NCBI RefSeq assembly: GCF_006717145.1
Contig: NZ_VFQF01000003.1
Coordinates: 558,001 to 622,000 of the forward strand
Direction of reading: 5' to 3'
From: Humibacillus xanthopallidus
Lineage (GTDB): Bacteria > Actinomycetota > Actinomycetes > Actinomycetales > Dermatophilaceae
DNA: 64,000 nucleotides
Shown: piece by piece, positions 6,334-14,509 of the stretch
How positions within the stretch are numbered: the stretch's first letter is position 1
How the letters are laid out: the number at the start of each line of letters is the position of its first letter
Translations under genes and position numbers: made by a program
The notes under the pieces: generated by a model
Database searches by the model: none
The model's input: only the letters and a program-made list of their open reading frames with translations
Told to the model about the DNA's origin: nothing

Positions 6334-8796
6334 TCAGCGGCCGAAGCGCTTGAGGCGCAGCGAGTTGCTGACGACGAGGACCGACGAGAGCGCCATGGTG
6401 GCGCCGGCGATCATCGGGTTGAGCAGGCCGAAGGCGGCCAGCGGGATGGCGGCGGTGTTGTAGCCGAACGCCCACGCGAGGTTCTGCTTGATGATGCGCA
6501 GGGTCTGGCGCGAGAGGGCGATGGCGTCGGCGACCGCGTCGAGGTCGGCCCGCACGAGCACGATGTCGGCGGAGTCCATCGCGACGTCGGTGCCCGAGCC
6601 CATGGCGAGCCCGAGGTCGGCCTGCGCGAGGGCGGCCGCGTCGTTGACGCCGTCGCCGACCATGGCGACGACCCGGCCCGAGCCCTGCAGCTCCGTGACG
6701 ACACGGTGCTTGTCGGCCGGCAGCACGTCGGCACGCACGTGGTCGGCCGCGATGCCCACCTGTTCGGCGACGCTGCGGGCGTTGGTCGCGCTGTCGCCCG
6801 TCAGCAGGTAGGGCGTCAGGCCGAGCTCACGGAGCCGGGCGATGGCGGCCCGTGACGACTCGCGCACGGTGTCCTCGACCGTGAGGGCGGCCTGGGCCTC
6901 GCCGTCCCAGCCGACGAAGACGGTCGTGCCGGCGTTGGCCTCGGCGTGGCGGAGCAGCTCGGGGTCGACCCTGTCGAAGAGCGCGGCCTTGCCGACGACG
7001 ACCTCGGTGTCCTTGATGCGTGCCGTGGCCCCCTCGCCGGGGTTGGTCGTGAAGTCGCGGATGCGCGGCAGGGTGAGCCGCGCCTCCTGTGCTCCCGCGA
7101 CGACCGCTCGTGCGATCGGGTGCTCGCTGCCCTGCTCGACCGCGGCGGCCGCTGTCAGCGCCGCCGCCTTGGAGAGGCGTCCACGCACGGCGATGCTGCG
7201 CAGCCGCAGCTGGCCGGTCGTCACGGTGCCGGTCTTGTCGAGCACGACGGTGTCGACCCGCCGCGTGTCCTCGAGGACCTGCGGGCCCTTGATGAGGGTG
7301 CCGAGCTGGGCGCCGCGGCCCGTGCCGACGAGCAGCGCGGTCGGAGTGGCGAGCCCGAGCGCGCAGGGGCAGGCGATGATGAGCACCGTCACGGCGACCG
7401 CGATGGCCTGCCCGAGGTCGTGCCCGGTCACGAGCCATGCGATGAACGTGACGAGCGCGATGACGAGCACGACGGGCACGAAGACGGCCGAGACCCGGTC
7501 GGCGAGACGTTGCACGTCGGCCTTGCCGGTCTGCGCCGTCTCGACGAGACGCTGGATGCCGGCGAGCATCGTGTCGGCGCCGACCCTGCGGGCCTCGACG
7601 ATGAGCCGGCCGGTCGTGTTGATCGAGCCACCCGTGACGTCGTCACCGGGCGACACGTCGACGGGCGTCGACTCCCCGGTCACGAGGCTCGCGTCGACCG
7701 CGCTCGAGCCGTCGAGGACGACGCCGTCGGTGGCGACCTTCTCGCCGGGCCGCACGATGAACTGGTCGCCGACGACGAGCTGCGCCACCGGGATGCGGGT
7801 CTCGCTCGTGATCCGCGACTGCGGGTCGATGCGCAGCACCGCGACGTCCTTGGCGCCGAGGTCGAGCAGCGACCTCAGCGCGTCCTTGCCGGAGTCCTTC
7901 GCCCGGGCCTCGAGGAACCGGCCGGTGAGCAGGAAGGTCGTGACGACGGCCGCGACCTCGAAGTAGAGGTGTGGCCCGCCCGCGAGCAGCTCGACGACGG
8001 AGTAGCCCCACGCGGCGAGCACGCCGATCGACACGAGGGTGTCCATCGTCGAGGCGAGGTGACGGGCGTTGACCGCGGCAGCCCGATGGAAGGGCCAGGC
8101 GCACCAGAAGACGACGGGCGTCGCGAGCAGGAACTGCAGCCACGGGCTCGCCGCGAAGGACGGCAGCACCATGGCGAGCAGGAAGACCGGCACCGTGAGG
8201 GCCGCCGCGACGACGAGCCGCGGCTTGATGACGTCCTGGGCGGGCGTGTGCTCGAGGTGGCTCTCCGCCATGGCCTCGTCGCCGCCGCCCTCGTGGACGG
8301 GACTCCCGCCCGCGTGGACGGCACCGCTGCTTTCCTGGGCAGATCCGCCACCCGCCCGGGCGGCACCAGAACGCTGCACCGGCTTGCCGGCACCGCCGGA
8401 CCCGCCGGACCCGCCGGACCCGCCGGACCCCGCAGGCTGCCCGCCTGTATGCCGTGACCTCAGCTTGTCGAGCAGCACGCCGGCCCCGGGAAGCTCGCCG
8501 GACGGCATACCGGAGGCGGGCGTGGCGGGGGTGGGGGCTGACGGAGCGGCGCCGATGACGCGAGCGCCGTAGCCGGTCTTCTCGACCTCGGCGACGATCT
8601 GGGCGACCGTCACCGGCGCCGAGAAGGAGACGAACGCCTTCTCGGTCGCGAGGTTGACCGTGGCCGAGTCGATGCCGGGGACCTTGCCGAGCTTGCGCTC
8701 GATGCGGGCCGAGCACGAGGCGCAGGTCATGCCGGTGATGGCCAGCCGGACCTGCTCCGGCGTGCCCTCGGTGACCGTGGCCTCGGGGGTGGTCAT
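6334..8796 (-). CDS. copA: Copper-exporting P1B-type ATPase (820 aa)
   Basis: Exports Cu(I) across the cytoplasmic membrane at the cost of ATP. The N-terminal heavy-metal domain has the ligand motif GMTCASC (Cys25, Cys28; domain about 16-80). A long Gly/Ser/Ala/His-rich linker (about 82-190) precedes the first membrane helices. Transport and catalytic signatures: TGES at about 373, the intramembrane CPC at 476-478, the phosphorylated Asp520 in DKTGTVTTG, SEHPIA at about 557 and GDGVNDAAA at about 714. The ATG overlaps the copZ stop (ATGA), so the chaperone and pump are coupled. The family normally has a short linker; the expansion here coincides with a 9-bp tandem repeat. Copper specificity is inferred from CPC plus the CsoR neighbour. 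Confidence 0.96.
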   Translation of the reverse strand: MTTPEATVTEGTPEQVRLAITGMTCASCSARIERKLGKVPGIDSATVNLATEKAFVSFSAPVTVAQIVAEVEKTGYGARVIGAAPSAPTPATPASGMPSGELPGAGVLLDKLRSRHTGGQPAGSGGSGGSGGSGGAGKPVQRSGAARAGGGSAQESSGAVHAGGSPVHEGGGDEAMAESHLEHTPAQDVIKPRLVVAAALTVPVFLLAMVLPSFAASPWLQFLLATPVVFWCAWPFHRAAAVNARHLASTMDTLVSIGVLAAWGYSVVELLAGGPHLYFEVAAVVTTFLLTGRFLEARAKDSGKDALRSLLDLGAKDVAVLRIDPQSRITSETRIPVAQLVVGDQFIVRPGEKVATDGVVLDGSSAVDASLVTGESTPVDVSPGDDVTGGSINTTGRLIVEARRVGADTMLAGIQRLVETAQTGKADVQRLADRVSAVFVPVVLVIALVTFIAWLVTGHDLGQAIAVAVTVLIIACPCALGLATPTALLVGTGRGAQLGTLIKGPQVLEDTRRVDTVVLDKTGTVTTGQLRLRSIAVRGRLSKAAALTAAAAVEQGSEHPIARAVVAGAQEARLTLPRIRDFTTNPGEGATARIKDTEVVVGKAALFDRVDPELLRHAEANAGTTVFVGWDGEAQAALTVEDTVRESSRAAIARLRELGLTPYLLTGDSATNARSVAEQVGIAADHVRADVLPADKHRVVTELQGSGRVVAMVGDGVNDAAALAQADLGLAMGSGTDVAMDSADIVLVRADLDAVADAIALSRQTLRIIKQNLAWAFGYNTAAIPLAAFGLLNPMIAGATMALSSVLVVSNSLRLKRFGR
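8393..8428. repeat. 9-bp tandem repeat (CCGCCGGAC x4) inside copA
   Basis: Four perfect head-to-tail copies of CCGCCGGAC begin at 8393, 8402, 8411 and 8420. On the coding strand they encode the Gly-Ser-Gly run of the CopA linker. Being 9 bp, gain or loss of units keeps the frame, so linker length may vary between strains. Confidence 0.85.
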
Positions 8797-9014
8797 CGGA
8801 CCGCGTAGCCCGCCTCGGCGACGGCGGCCTCGACGGCAGCCGGGTCGAGCGGGGCCTCGCTGGTGATCGTGACCCCCGACTCCTCACCGGGGTGGAGGTC
8901 GACGTCGACGCCGGTCACGCCGGGCAGCTCCGAGAGCTCCTCGGTGACCGAGGCGACGCAGTGGCCGCAGGTCATGCCCGTGACGGCGATCTGGGTGGTG
9001 TGGCTGTCGTTCAT
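8793..9014 (-). CDS. copZ: Copper chaperone, heavy-metal-associated domain protein (73 aa)
   Basis: A single ferredoxin-like HMA domain with the Cu(I) ligand motif GMTCGHC at about residues 13-19 and the conserved GYAVR end. It carries Cu(I) to the N-terminal domain of CopA. It lies between csoR (9 bp upstream) and copA (four-base overlap), making a csoR-copZ-copA operon on the minus strand. CGHC rather than CASC is common in actinobacterial chaperones. Starts at ATG 9012-9014 after a GAGGAGA ribosome-binding site. Confidence 0.95.
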   Translation of the reverse strand: MNDSHTTQIAVTGMTCGHCVASVTEELSELPGVTGVDVDLHPGEESGVTITSEAPLDPAAVEAAVAEAGYAVR

Positions 9015-9023
9015 CGTCTCTCC

Positions 9024-9305
9024 TCAGCTGCGGACGAGGCGGGCGATCGCGTCGGCCGCCTCCCTGATCTTGACCTGGGCGGCCTCGTCGGACTCCCGGG
9101 CGGCGTCGACGACGCAGTGCGCGACGTGGTCCTCGAGCAGGCCGAGGCTCACCGCCTGCAACGCCTTGGTAATGGCGCTCACCTGGGTGAGGATGTCGAT
9201 GCAGTAAGTGTCGGACTCGACCATCTTCTGCACGCCGCGCACCTGCCCCTCGACGCGCCGGAGCCGCTTCAGGTAGTCGTCCTTGCTGCCGGCGTATCCG
9301 GGCAT
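9024..9305 (-). CDS. csoR: Copper-sensing transcriptional repressor CsoR (93 aa)
   Basis: All-helical CsoR/RcnR-family repressor that leaves DNA on binding Cu(I). The Cu(I) site of family members (Cys-X-His-Cys) is seen as Cys in DTYCIDIL and His/Cys in DHVAHCVVDA. The N-terminal helix DDYLKRLRRVEGQVRG is the conserved DNA-contacting surface. I choose the ATG at 9303-9305 because AAGGAGG lies 5 bp before it; a GTG two codons upstream (9311) abuts that Shine-Dalgarno. A CsoR-type operator lies 28 bp upstream, implying autoregulation of the csoR-copZ-copA operon. Confidence 0.95.
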   Translation of the reverse strand: MPGYAGSKDDYLKRLRRVEGQVRGVQKMVESDTYCIDILTQVSAITKALQAVSLGLLEDHVAHCVVDAARESDEAAQVKIREAADAIARLVRS

Positions 9306-9332
9306 CGCCACCTCCTTGTCATGGTCAACAGC

Positions 9333-9349
9333 ATACCCCTATGGGGTAT
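9333..9349. promoter_or_regulatory. Probable CsoR operator
   Basis: ATACCCC-TAT-GGGGTAT is a 17-bp inverted repeat centred on 9341, just upstream of csoR. Known CsoR sites are C-tract/G-tract palindromes of the TACCC...GGGTA type, so both sequence and position fit autoregulation by copper. Confidence 0.85.
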
Positions 9350-9357
9350 TCCCGTCG

Positions 9358-9774
9358 TCACGGGGCGGCCAGGAAGTCGGCCGCGAGCCGCTTCGGCGCC
9401 TTCGCCAGCCACGCGTCGGTGACGATCTCGCGCAGCTCGTCGACGGTGATCCGCCCGAGGTCGCGCTCGAGGAGCAGCACAGCGTTGTAGCCGTTCCAGT
9501 GCGGCGTCGTGAAGAACGGCGTGCCGGGGTCGCCGACGAGCGCCTCCTTGTCCTCGGCGGTGCACGAGAAGGCCATGACGTCGTCGTAGGGCTCGCCGGT
9601 GTCCGGGTCGAACGCGTCCTTGCGGGGCTCGCGGAAGAAAACGAACGTCTTGCCGCGCACCTGGTATGCCGGTCGGCCGGGTGCGGCGCGGTCCGCGGGG
9701 TCGCGCGTCACCTCGGGCAGCCCGAGCGCGAGCTCCTCGACGTCGGAGACCCTGGCCTTTCGCGTGCGTGCCAT
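9358..9774 (-). CDS. MmcQ/YjbR-family protein (138 aa)
   Basis: Small cytoplasmic protein of the MmcQ/YjbR (double-wing DNA-binding-like) fold. It starts with VSDVEELALGLPEVT, has the core GKTFVFFREP, and ends in the family's C-terminal helix VTDAWLAKAPKRLAADFL. Within it, PFFTTPHWNGYNAVLLLER matches the usual 'tpH..gyp.vlv.l' element. The ATG at 9772-9774 (MARTRKARV) fits better than an upstream start at 9804, which would add ten Pro/Gly-rich residues. Molecular function of the family is unknown. It lies between the divergently oriented csoR operator region and purB. Confidence 0.85.
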   Translation of the reverse strand: MARTRKARVSDVEELALGLPEVTRDPADRAAPGRPAYQVRGKTFVFFREPRKDAFDPDTGEPYDDVMAFSCTAEDKEALVGDPGTPFFTTPHWNGYNAVLLLERDLGRITVDELREIVTDAWLAKAPKRLAADFLAAP

Positions 9775-9830
9775 GCCTGACGACGGTAGCCCGCCGGGCG
9801 GCATACCGCGACGGGATCGGAGGGTGTGTC

Positions 9831-11243
9831 TCAGACGAGGTAGTCGTCGACGAGACGGCTGGCGAGGGCGGTGTAGGTCTGCGGCGTCAGGGCGACGAAG
9901 CGCGCCTCGACGTCTGCGGGGAGCCCGAGCCCGCGCACGAACTCACGCAGGTCGTCACCGTCGATGCGACGGCCCCGGGTCAGCTCCTTGAGCCGCTCGT
10001 ACGGCTCCTCCATGCCGGGGACGCCCTGGGCGCCGAGGGCCCGCATCGCCGACTGGATCGGCTCACCGAGCACCTCCCAGTTGGCCTCGAGGTCGGCGGC
10101 CATGCGCTCGGGCACGGCGTCGAGCCCGGCGAGGCCGCGCGAGACGTTGTCGAGCGCGAGGAGGCTGTGGCCGAAGGCCGTGCCGATGTTGCGCTGCATG
10201 CTCGAGTCCGTGAGGTCGCGCTGGAGGCGGCTCTGGACGAGCGTGCCGCCGAGCACGTCGAGGAGCGCATTGCTCACCTCGAGGTTGGCCTCCGCGTTCT
10301 CGAAGCGGATCGGGTTGACCTTGTGCGGCATCGTGCTCGACCCGACGGTGCCCTGGCCGCGGACCTGGGCGAAGTAGCCCATCGAGATGTAGGTCCACAC
10401 GTCGGTGCAGAGGTTGTGCAGGATCCGGTTGAAGCGCGCGACGTCGGCATAGAGCTCGGCCTGCCAGTCGTGGCTCTCGATCTGCGTCGTCAGCGGGTTC
10501 CACGTGAGGCCGAGGCCCTCGACGAAGGCCTTGGACACGGCCGGCCAGTCGACGTCGGGCAGCGCCAGCGCGTGCGCCCCGAACGTGCCGGTCGCACCGT
10601 TGAACTTGCCGAGGTACTCCTGGCGCTCGATGCGGCGCAGCTGCCGCCCGAGCCGGTGCGCGAGGACCGCGAGCTCCTTGCCCATCGTCGTCGGCGTCGC
10701 CGGCTGGCCGTGCGTGTGCGCGAGCAGGGGCACGTCCTTGAGCTCGCGGGCCAGGTCGGCGACCTGCGCGACGAGCGCCTGCGCCCTGGGCAGCCAGACC
10801 TGCTCGACCGCGCCCTTGACCATGAGGGCGTAGGAGAGGTTGTTGATGTCCTCGCTCGTGCACCCGAAGTGGATCAGCTCGGCGAGACCCTTGTCGGCAT
10901 CGGCCGGAGCGATCGCGGTGAGGCGCTCCTTGAGGAAGTACTCGACGGCCTTGACGTCGTGGACGGTGACCCGCTCGATCTCGCCGAGCTCGGCGACCTC
11001 GTCGGTGCCGAAGTCGTCGACGACCTGGCGCAGCGCGGCGACCTCGTCGTCGGTCAGCTGTCGCACTCCCGGCACGACGCCGTGGCTCGTCTGGTGGATG
11101 AGCCACTCGATCTCGACGTGGACGCGCTGCCGGTTGAGCGCCGCCTCCGAGAGGTGGTCGACGAGAGGAGCGACTGCGCCGCGGTAGCGGCCGTCGAGCG
11201 CTCCGAGCGCGATGGGCGGGGTCGCGTCAGCGAGAGAAGCCAT
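9831..11243 (-). CDS. purB: Adenylosuccinate lyase (470 aa)
   Basis: Catalyses two beta-eliminations in purine synthesis: SAICAR to AICAR plus fumarate, and adenylosuccinate to AMP plus fumarate. It is the long, E. coli-like type of the fumarase/aspartase superfamily. The superfamily signature GSSTMPHKVNPIRFEN (about residues 299-314) contains the mobile catalytic-loop Ser. HTHGQPATPTTMGKE carries the general-acid His, and HFGCTSEDINNLSYAL is the N-terminal substrate loop. The gene stands alone, not with other pur genes. An inverted repeat lies upstream of it, 34-88 bp from the start codon. Confidence 0.97.
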   Translation of the reverse strand: MASLADATPPIALGALDGRYRGAVAPLVDHLSEAALNRQRVHVEIEWLIHQTSHGVVPGVRQLTDDEVAALRQVVDDFGTDEVAELGEIERVTVHDVKAVEYFLKERLTAIAPADADKGLAELIHFGCTSEDINNLSYALMVKGAVEQVWLPRAQALVAQVADLARELKDVPLLAHTHGQPATPTTMGKELAVLAHRLGRQLRRIERQEYLGKFNGATGTFGAHALALPDVDWPAVSKAFVEGLGLTWNPLTTQIESHDWQAELYADVARFNRILHNLCTDVWTYISMGYFAQVRGQGTVGSSTMPHKVNPIRFENAEANLEVSNALLDVLGGTLVQSRLQRDLTDSSMQRNIGTAFGHSLLALDNVSRGLAGLDAVPERMAADLEANWEVLGEPIQSAMRALGAQGVPGMEEPYERLKELTRGRRIDGDDLREFVRGLGLPADVEARFVALTPQTYTALASRLVDDYLV

Positions 11244-11276
11244 GCCGCAATCCTCCCAGAGGTCCTGGCCGCGCCC

Positions 11277-11331
11277 GTATGCCGTCCGCAGCGCGGGTGC
11301 GCGAAGGCTGGGACCCCGCCGGACGGCATAC
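11277..11331. terminator. Inverted repeat with GTATGCCGTCCG arms
   Basis: GTATGCCGTCCG (11277-11288) is exactly complementary to CGGACGGCATAC (11320-11331), with a 31-nt intervening loop that is itself GC-rich. It lies between the stop of the downstream-reading membrane protein gene (11395) and the purB start, so it could terminate transcription coming from 11395. The arms carry the GTATGCC word that is over-represented throughout the window. Confidence 0.5.
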
Positions 11332-11394
11332 CGGCGGGGTGCCGGAGGCGTGGGGCTGAGGCCAGTCGGTGGTCACGCAGTGGTCATGCGGAGG

Positions 11395-11796
11395 TCAGGC
11401 GGCGCGGCGCTCGCGGGCCGACTCGACGCCCGCCTTGACGAGGGCGATGGGCAGCAGCAGCGTGACGACCGCGGTCACGAGCCACACGATGAGGGTCGCG
11501 AGGACCCACGTCGCGGCGCCGCCCGTGATCGTCAGCGAGTTGGCGAAGATGCTCGCGGCGAGCAGGGCGAGGAAGGTGGCGATGAGCCCGACGCCGCCCA
11601 GCAGGGCACGGGCGCTGCTCGCCGCGACCTTGGCGAGGAACGGCGAGATGACGCTCTGGACGACGGTGTAGATGACGACCGTGAGAAGGAACCCGCTCGC
11701 CGTCACGCTGACGTCGTCGAGGATGAGGTCAGCCGCGATGAGACCGATGGCGGCAGAGCCCAGGAAGATCGCCGTGCGCACGAGGAAGCGGATCAT
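11395..11796 (-). CDS. Small four-helix membrane protein, holin-superfamily-like (133 aa)
   Basis: About four hydrophobic segments (roughly residues 4-24, 34-54, 66-90 and 95-122) with short loops and a basic C-terminal tail (ESARERRAA). Length and topology are close to the 'phage holin family/YvlD' membrane proteins, and a clearer member occurs at 48612-48995. These proteins are chromosomal and not evidence of a prophage. The ATG at 11794-11796 is taken because it begins directly at the first helix. Function unknown. Confidence 0.7.
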   Translation of the reverse strand: MIRFLVRTAIFLGSAAIGLIAADLILDDVSVTASGFLLTVVIYTVVQSVISPFLAKVAASSARALLGGVGLIATFLALLAASIFANSLTITGGAATWVLATLIVWLVTAVVTLLLPIALVKAGVESARERRAA

Positions 11797-11816
11797 ACGG
11801 TGATCGTAGCGATGGC

Positions 11817-12617
11817 TCAGTTCGTCGGGTCGTCCTTCGGCGGAGCGGGACGCATGATCGAGAACGTCTCGCCGCTGGGGCCGGCGACGACCGCCATGCG
11901 CCCGTAGGTCGTGTCGAACGGCGGCTGTACGACCGAGCCGCCCAGCTCGAGCACGCGGTCGGCGGCCTCGTCGCACGACTCGACGGCGAAGTAGACCATC
12001 CAGTGCGACGGCACCTCGGCGGGCGCCGCCGCCGGGATCTCGCCGATGCCGCCGATGGGCCGGCCGTCGTCGAGGCTCGCGACGCTGTAGTGGAAGTCGT
12101 CCTCCCCGATCTCCTGCAGGTGGTAGCCGAAGACCTCGGTGTAGAAGGTCTTGCTCGCGGCGTAGCTGCGGCTCATCGTCTCGGCCCAGCAGAGCGCGCC
12201 GGGCTCGTCGACGAGGTCGGTGCCGGTGTGCCGCTTGGCCTGCCAGAGCCCGTACGCCGCGCCGGCGGGGTCGGCCCCGACGGCGATGCGGCCGACGTCG
12301 AGCACGTCCATCGGCCCGAGGAAGAAGATGCCGCCGGACGTGGCGGCGCGCTTCGCGGCGGCGTCGACGTCGTCGGTCGCGAGGTAGAGCGTCCAGGCAC
12401 TCACCTGACCCGGGTCGTCGGGATTCTTCGCCATCGCCCCGGCGACGACGTGGCCGTCCTTGCGCGCCATGACGTAGCCGCCCGCCTCGGCCGGCAGGTC
12501 TTCGAAGGTCCAGCCGAAGAGGGCGCCGTAGAAGCGCCGCGCCGCATCGAGGTCGTCGACCATGACGTCGGCCCAGCAGGGGGTGCCGGGCGCGAAGCGG
12601 TCGGGATGGACGGGCAT
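11817..12617 (-). CDS. Double VOC-domain protein (266 aa)
   Basis: Two vicinal-oxygen-chelate half-domains in tandem. Domain 1 (about 7-125) begins PGTPCWADVMVDDLDAARRF and contains FYGALFGWTFEDLP. Domain 2 (about 135-260) begins EPGALCWAETMSRSYAASKTF and ends GPSGETFSIMRP. This is the 'VOC family protein' type known near glyoxalases and bleomycin-resistance-like proteins; the substrate is unknown. It shares architecture and several motifs with the next gene upstream (12679-13470), so the two are likely tandem paralogues. Confidence 0.85.
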   Translation of the reverse strand: MPVHPDRFAPGTPCWADVMVDDLDAARRFYGALFGWTFEDLPAEAGGYVMARKDGHVVAGAMAKNPDDPGQVSAWTLYLATDDVDAAAKRAATSGGIFFLGPMDVLDVGRIAVGADPAGAAYGLWQAKRHTGTDLVDEPGALCWAETMSRSYAASKTFYTEVFGYHLQEIGEDDFHYSVASLDDGRPIGGIGEIPAAAPAEVPSHWMVYFAVESCDEAADRVLELGGSVVQPPFDTTYGRMAVVAGPSGETFSIMRPAPPKDDPTN

Positions 12618-12660
12618 GAGCAGCGCTCCTTGAGCAGGTGGGTCGAGTTCGGTCGAGGGC

Positions 12661-12690
12661 AGTCGAGGTCAGTCGAGGTCAGTCGAGGTC
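12661..12690. repeat. 10-bp tandem repeat (AGTCGAGGTC x3)
   Basis: Three exact copies of AGTCGAGGTC, with a degenerate fourth just before. The array contains the stop codon of the VOC gene at 12679-13470, so slippage here would move the stop relative to the downstream gene but barely change the protein. Confidence 0.85.
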
Positions 12691-13470
12691 GGGGACGAGG
12701 ATCGAGAAGACCTCGCCCTCGGGGCCGCTCAGCACGGCGCCGACCCCGTAGGGCCCGTCGAACGGGCCCTGGATGAGGGTGGCGCCGAGGTCGAGCGCCT
12801 TGGCGAGCGAGGGCACGACGCTGTTCGTCGCGAAGGAGGCCACCCAGTGGGGCGGGATCTCGCGCGGCCACTCGTCGTCGATCTCGGCGAGGCCGTAGGC
12901 GGGGTTGCCGTCGCCGGTGTGCGCGGTGGCCCAGCGGGGCCCGCCGTTCTCGGTCTCGTCGGTGAACTCGTGCCCGAAGACGCGCAGCTGGAAGTCCTGG
13001 ACGCGGTCGTAGTCGCGCGTCAGCAGCTCGTTCCACGTCAGCGACCCGGGCTCGTCGAGCAGGCCGCTGCCGGGGAGGTCGCCCGGCTCCCAGACCCCGA
13101 AGTAGGCCCCGCCGGGGTCGAGGGCGATGAAGGTGCGGGCCAGGGCGCCGATCGGCACGGGGCGCCCGAGGGTGCGGCCGCCGTGGGCGTTGATGGCCGC
13201 CTCGGCCACCTCGATCTGGCCGACCCGAAGGTAGGTCGTCCACTGGCTCGCGATCGGTGCGCCGACGGGCTTGCGGCTGATGCCGGCGACGGGGTGCCCG
13301 TCGAGCAGCGCCATCGTGTAGCCACCGGTCGCGGCGTCGCCGGCCAGCCAGCGCCAGCCGAAGAGTCCTGAGTAGAAGCTCTGGGCGCGCTCGACGTCGC
13401 TGACGAGCAGGTCGACCCAGCAGGGGGCACCGTAGGGGTAGTCGGGGACGGTGAGGTTGAGGTCAGGCAT
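12679..13470 (-). CDS. Double VOC-domain protein (263 aa)
   Basis: Tandem VOC halves like its downstream neighbour. Half 1 contains GAPCWVDLLVSDVERAQSFY and SGLFGWRW; half 2 contains EPGSLTWNELLTRDYDR and ends GPEGEVFSILVPDLD. The ATG at 13468-13470 places the first strand at residue 12. The spacing to the paralogue at 11817-12617 is about 60 bp on the same strand, so the pair may form one transcript. A longer open frame extends upstream but has no domain support. Confidence 0.85.
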   Translation of the reverse strand: MPDLNLTVPDYPYGAPCWVDLLVSDVERAQSFYSGLFGWRWLAGDAATGGYTMALLDGHPVAGISRKPVGAPIASQWTTYLRVGQIEVAEAAINAHGGRTLGRPVPIGALARTFIALDPGGAYFGVWEPGDLPGSGLLDEPGSLTWNELLTRDYDRVQDFQLRVFGHEFTDETENGGPRWATAHTGDGNPAYGLAEIDDEWPREIPPHWVASFATNSVVPSLAKALDLGATLIQGPFDGPYGVGAVLSGPEGEVFSILVPDLD

Positions 13471-13511
13471 CGTGTCGCGGGTGTCGTTCGTGTCGCTGGG
13501 GTGGCATGAGG

Positions 13512-14021
13512 TCAGGCGTGGTCCGTCTCGATCCGGCCCCTGATGTGGTCGAGGATGCCACGGCAGGCCGCCTCGACCTCGGTGAAGCACTGCAGGAAAT
13601 GTGACTCGTCGCCGTACCACGGGTCACCCGTCTCCAGGGTCCCTGCGGCGACGGCCTCCGGGTCGAACTCTCGCACGAGGCGGATCTTCGCCCGGTTGTG
13701 GGGGGTGCGTGCGAGCCGCTGGAGCACCCGCACGTGCCCCTCGTCGGAGGCGAGTACGAGGTCGAGGTCGGCGAACTCGTCGGGGTCGAACTCGCGGGCG
13801 CGGTGGCGGGACCCGTCGTAGCCGTGCTGCGCCAGCACGTCGACGGTGCGGGGGTCGGCGTGCTCCCCGACGTGCCAGTCGCCCGTGCCGCTGGAGCTGA
13901 CGAGCACCTGGTCGTGCAGCCCCGCGTCGGTGACCATCCGCTGGAGGATGACGTGCCCCATCGGCGACCTGCAGATGTTGCCGCTGCACACGAAGGTGAC
14001 GTGCAGGGGGCGCGGCGACAT
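13512..14021 (-). CDS. Low-molecular-weight protein-tyrosine phosphatase (169 aa)
   Basis: Cysteine phosphatase with the P-loop FVCSGNICRSPMG at about residues 10-22 (nucleophile Cys12, Arg18) near the N-terminus. The general-acid loop is ETGDPWYGDESHF at about 135-147, where the DPW/Y motif supplies the Asp. Cytoplasmic; dephosphorylates phosphotyrosine proteins or small phosphoesters. ATG at 14019-14021; two in-frame upstream starts (TTG, GTG) exist but a GGAGG lies within them. It is divergent from the NTF2-like gene by 81 bp. Confidence 0.94.
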   Translation of the reverse strand: MSPRPLHVTFVCSGNICRSPMGHVILQRMVTDAGLHDQVLVSSSGTGDWHVGEHADPRTVDVLAQHGYDGSRHRAREFDPDEFADLDLVLASDEGHVRVLQRLARTPHNRAKIRLVREFDPEAVAAGTLETGDPWYGDESHFLQCFTEVEAACRGILDHIRGRIETDHA

Positions 14022-14102
14022 GGACCCATTCAACACCTCCGATCGGGAGGTATCGGGCGATCGGCGGCACCCGTTGTCGGTGGTCGCTGCGACGGTGGGC
14101 GC

Positions 14103-14486
14103 ATGACGACGACAGCAGGCGCTGCCACCCCCGCCGAGCTCGAGGCCCGCTTCTGCCTCCTCGCTGCGGAGGGTGACCTCGACGGGCTGACGAGGCTGTA
14201 TGCCGCTGACGCCGTCGTCAGCCTGCCGCGCGGTCGCGAGGCCGCCGGGCACACGGCCATCCGCAGGGCCTTCGCCGAGGCGCTCGCGAGCGGAGCGCGC
14301 TGGCCCGAGGCCGACAGCACCCGGGTCATCGAGTCGGGCGCCCTCGCGATGACGACCTCGACGAGCGCCGACGGTGTCGTCGGCACTCAGGTGGCGCGCC
14401 GCGAGCCCGACGGCCGCTGGGTCTGGGTGCGCGACGGTTCGCACCTGCGATGTGCGGCGGTGGCAGACCTGCTGGGCGCGGCCTGA
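14103..14486 (+). CDS. SnoaL/NTF2-like domain protein (127 aa)
   Basis: Small cone-shaped a+b barrel protein of the NTF2-like/ketosteroid-isomerase superfamily. It has an N-terminal helix pair (ATPAELEARFCLLAAEGD followed by LTRLYAADAVVSL), the helix HTAIRRAFAEAL, and C-terminal strands ending EPDGRWVWVRDG. The fold binds small hydrophobic ligands or acts as an isomerase/hydrolase; the specific role here is unknown. It lies 23 bp upstream of the exporter gene on the same strand. Confidence 0.8.
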   Translation: MTTTAGAATPAELEARFCLLAAEGDLDGLTRLYAADAVVSLPRGREAAGHTAIRRAFAEALASGARWPEADSTRVIESGALAMTTSTSADGVVGTQVARREPDGRWVWVRDGSHLRCAAVADLLGAA

Positions 14487-14509
14487 CGGGGGAGGCGTAG
14501 TTTGCGTCG

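Noticed and set aside
11395-11796. Prophage holin
   Set aside because: No lysin, structural or integrase genes; the fold is a common chromosomal membrane family.
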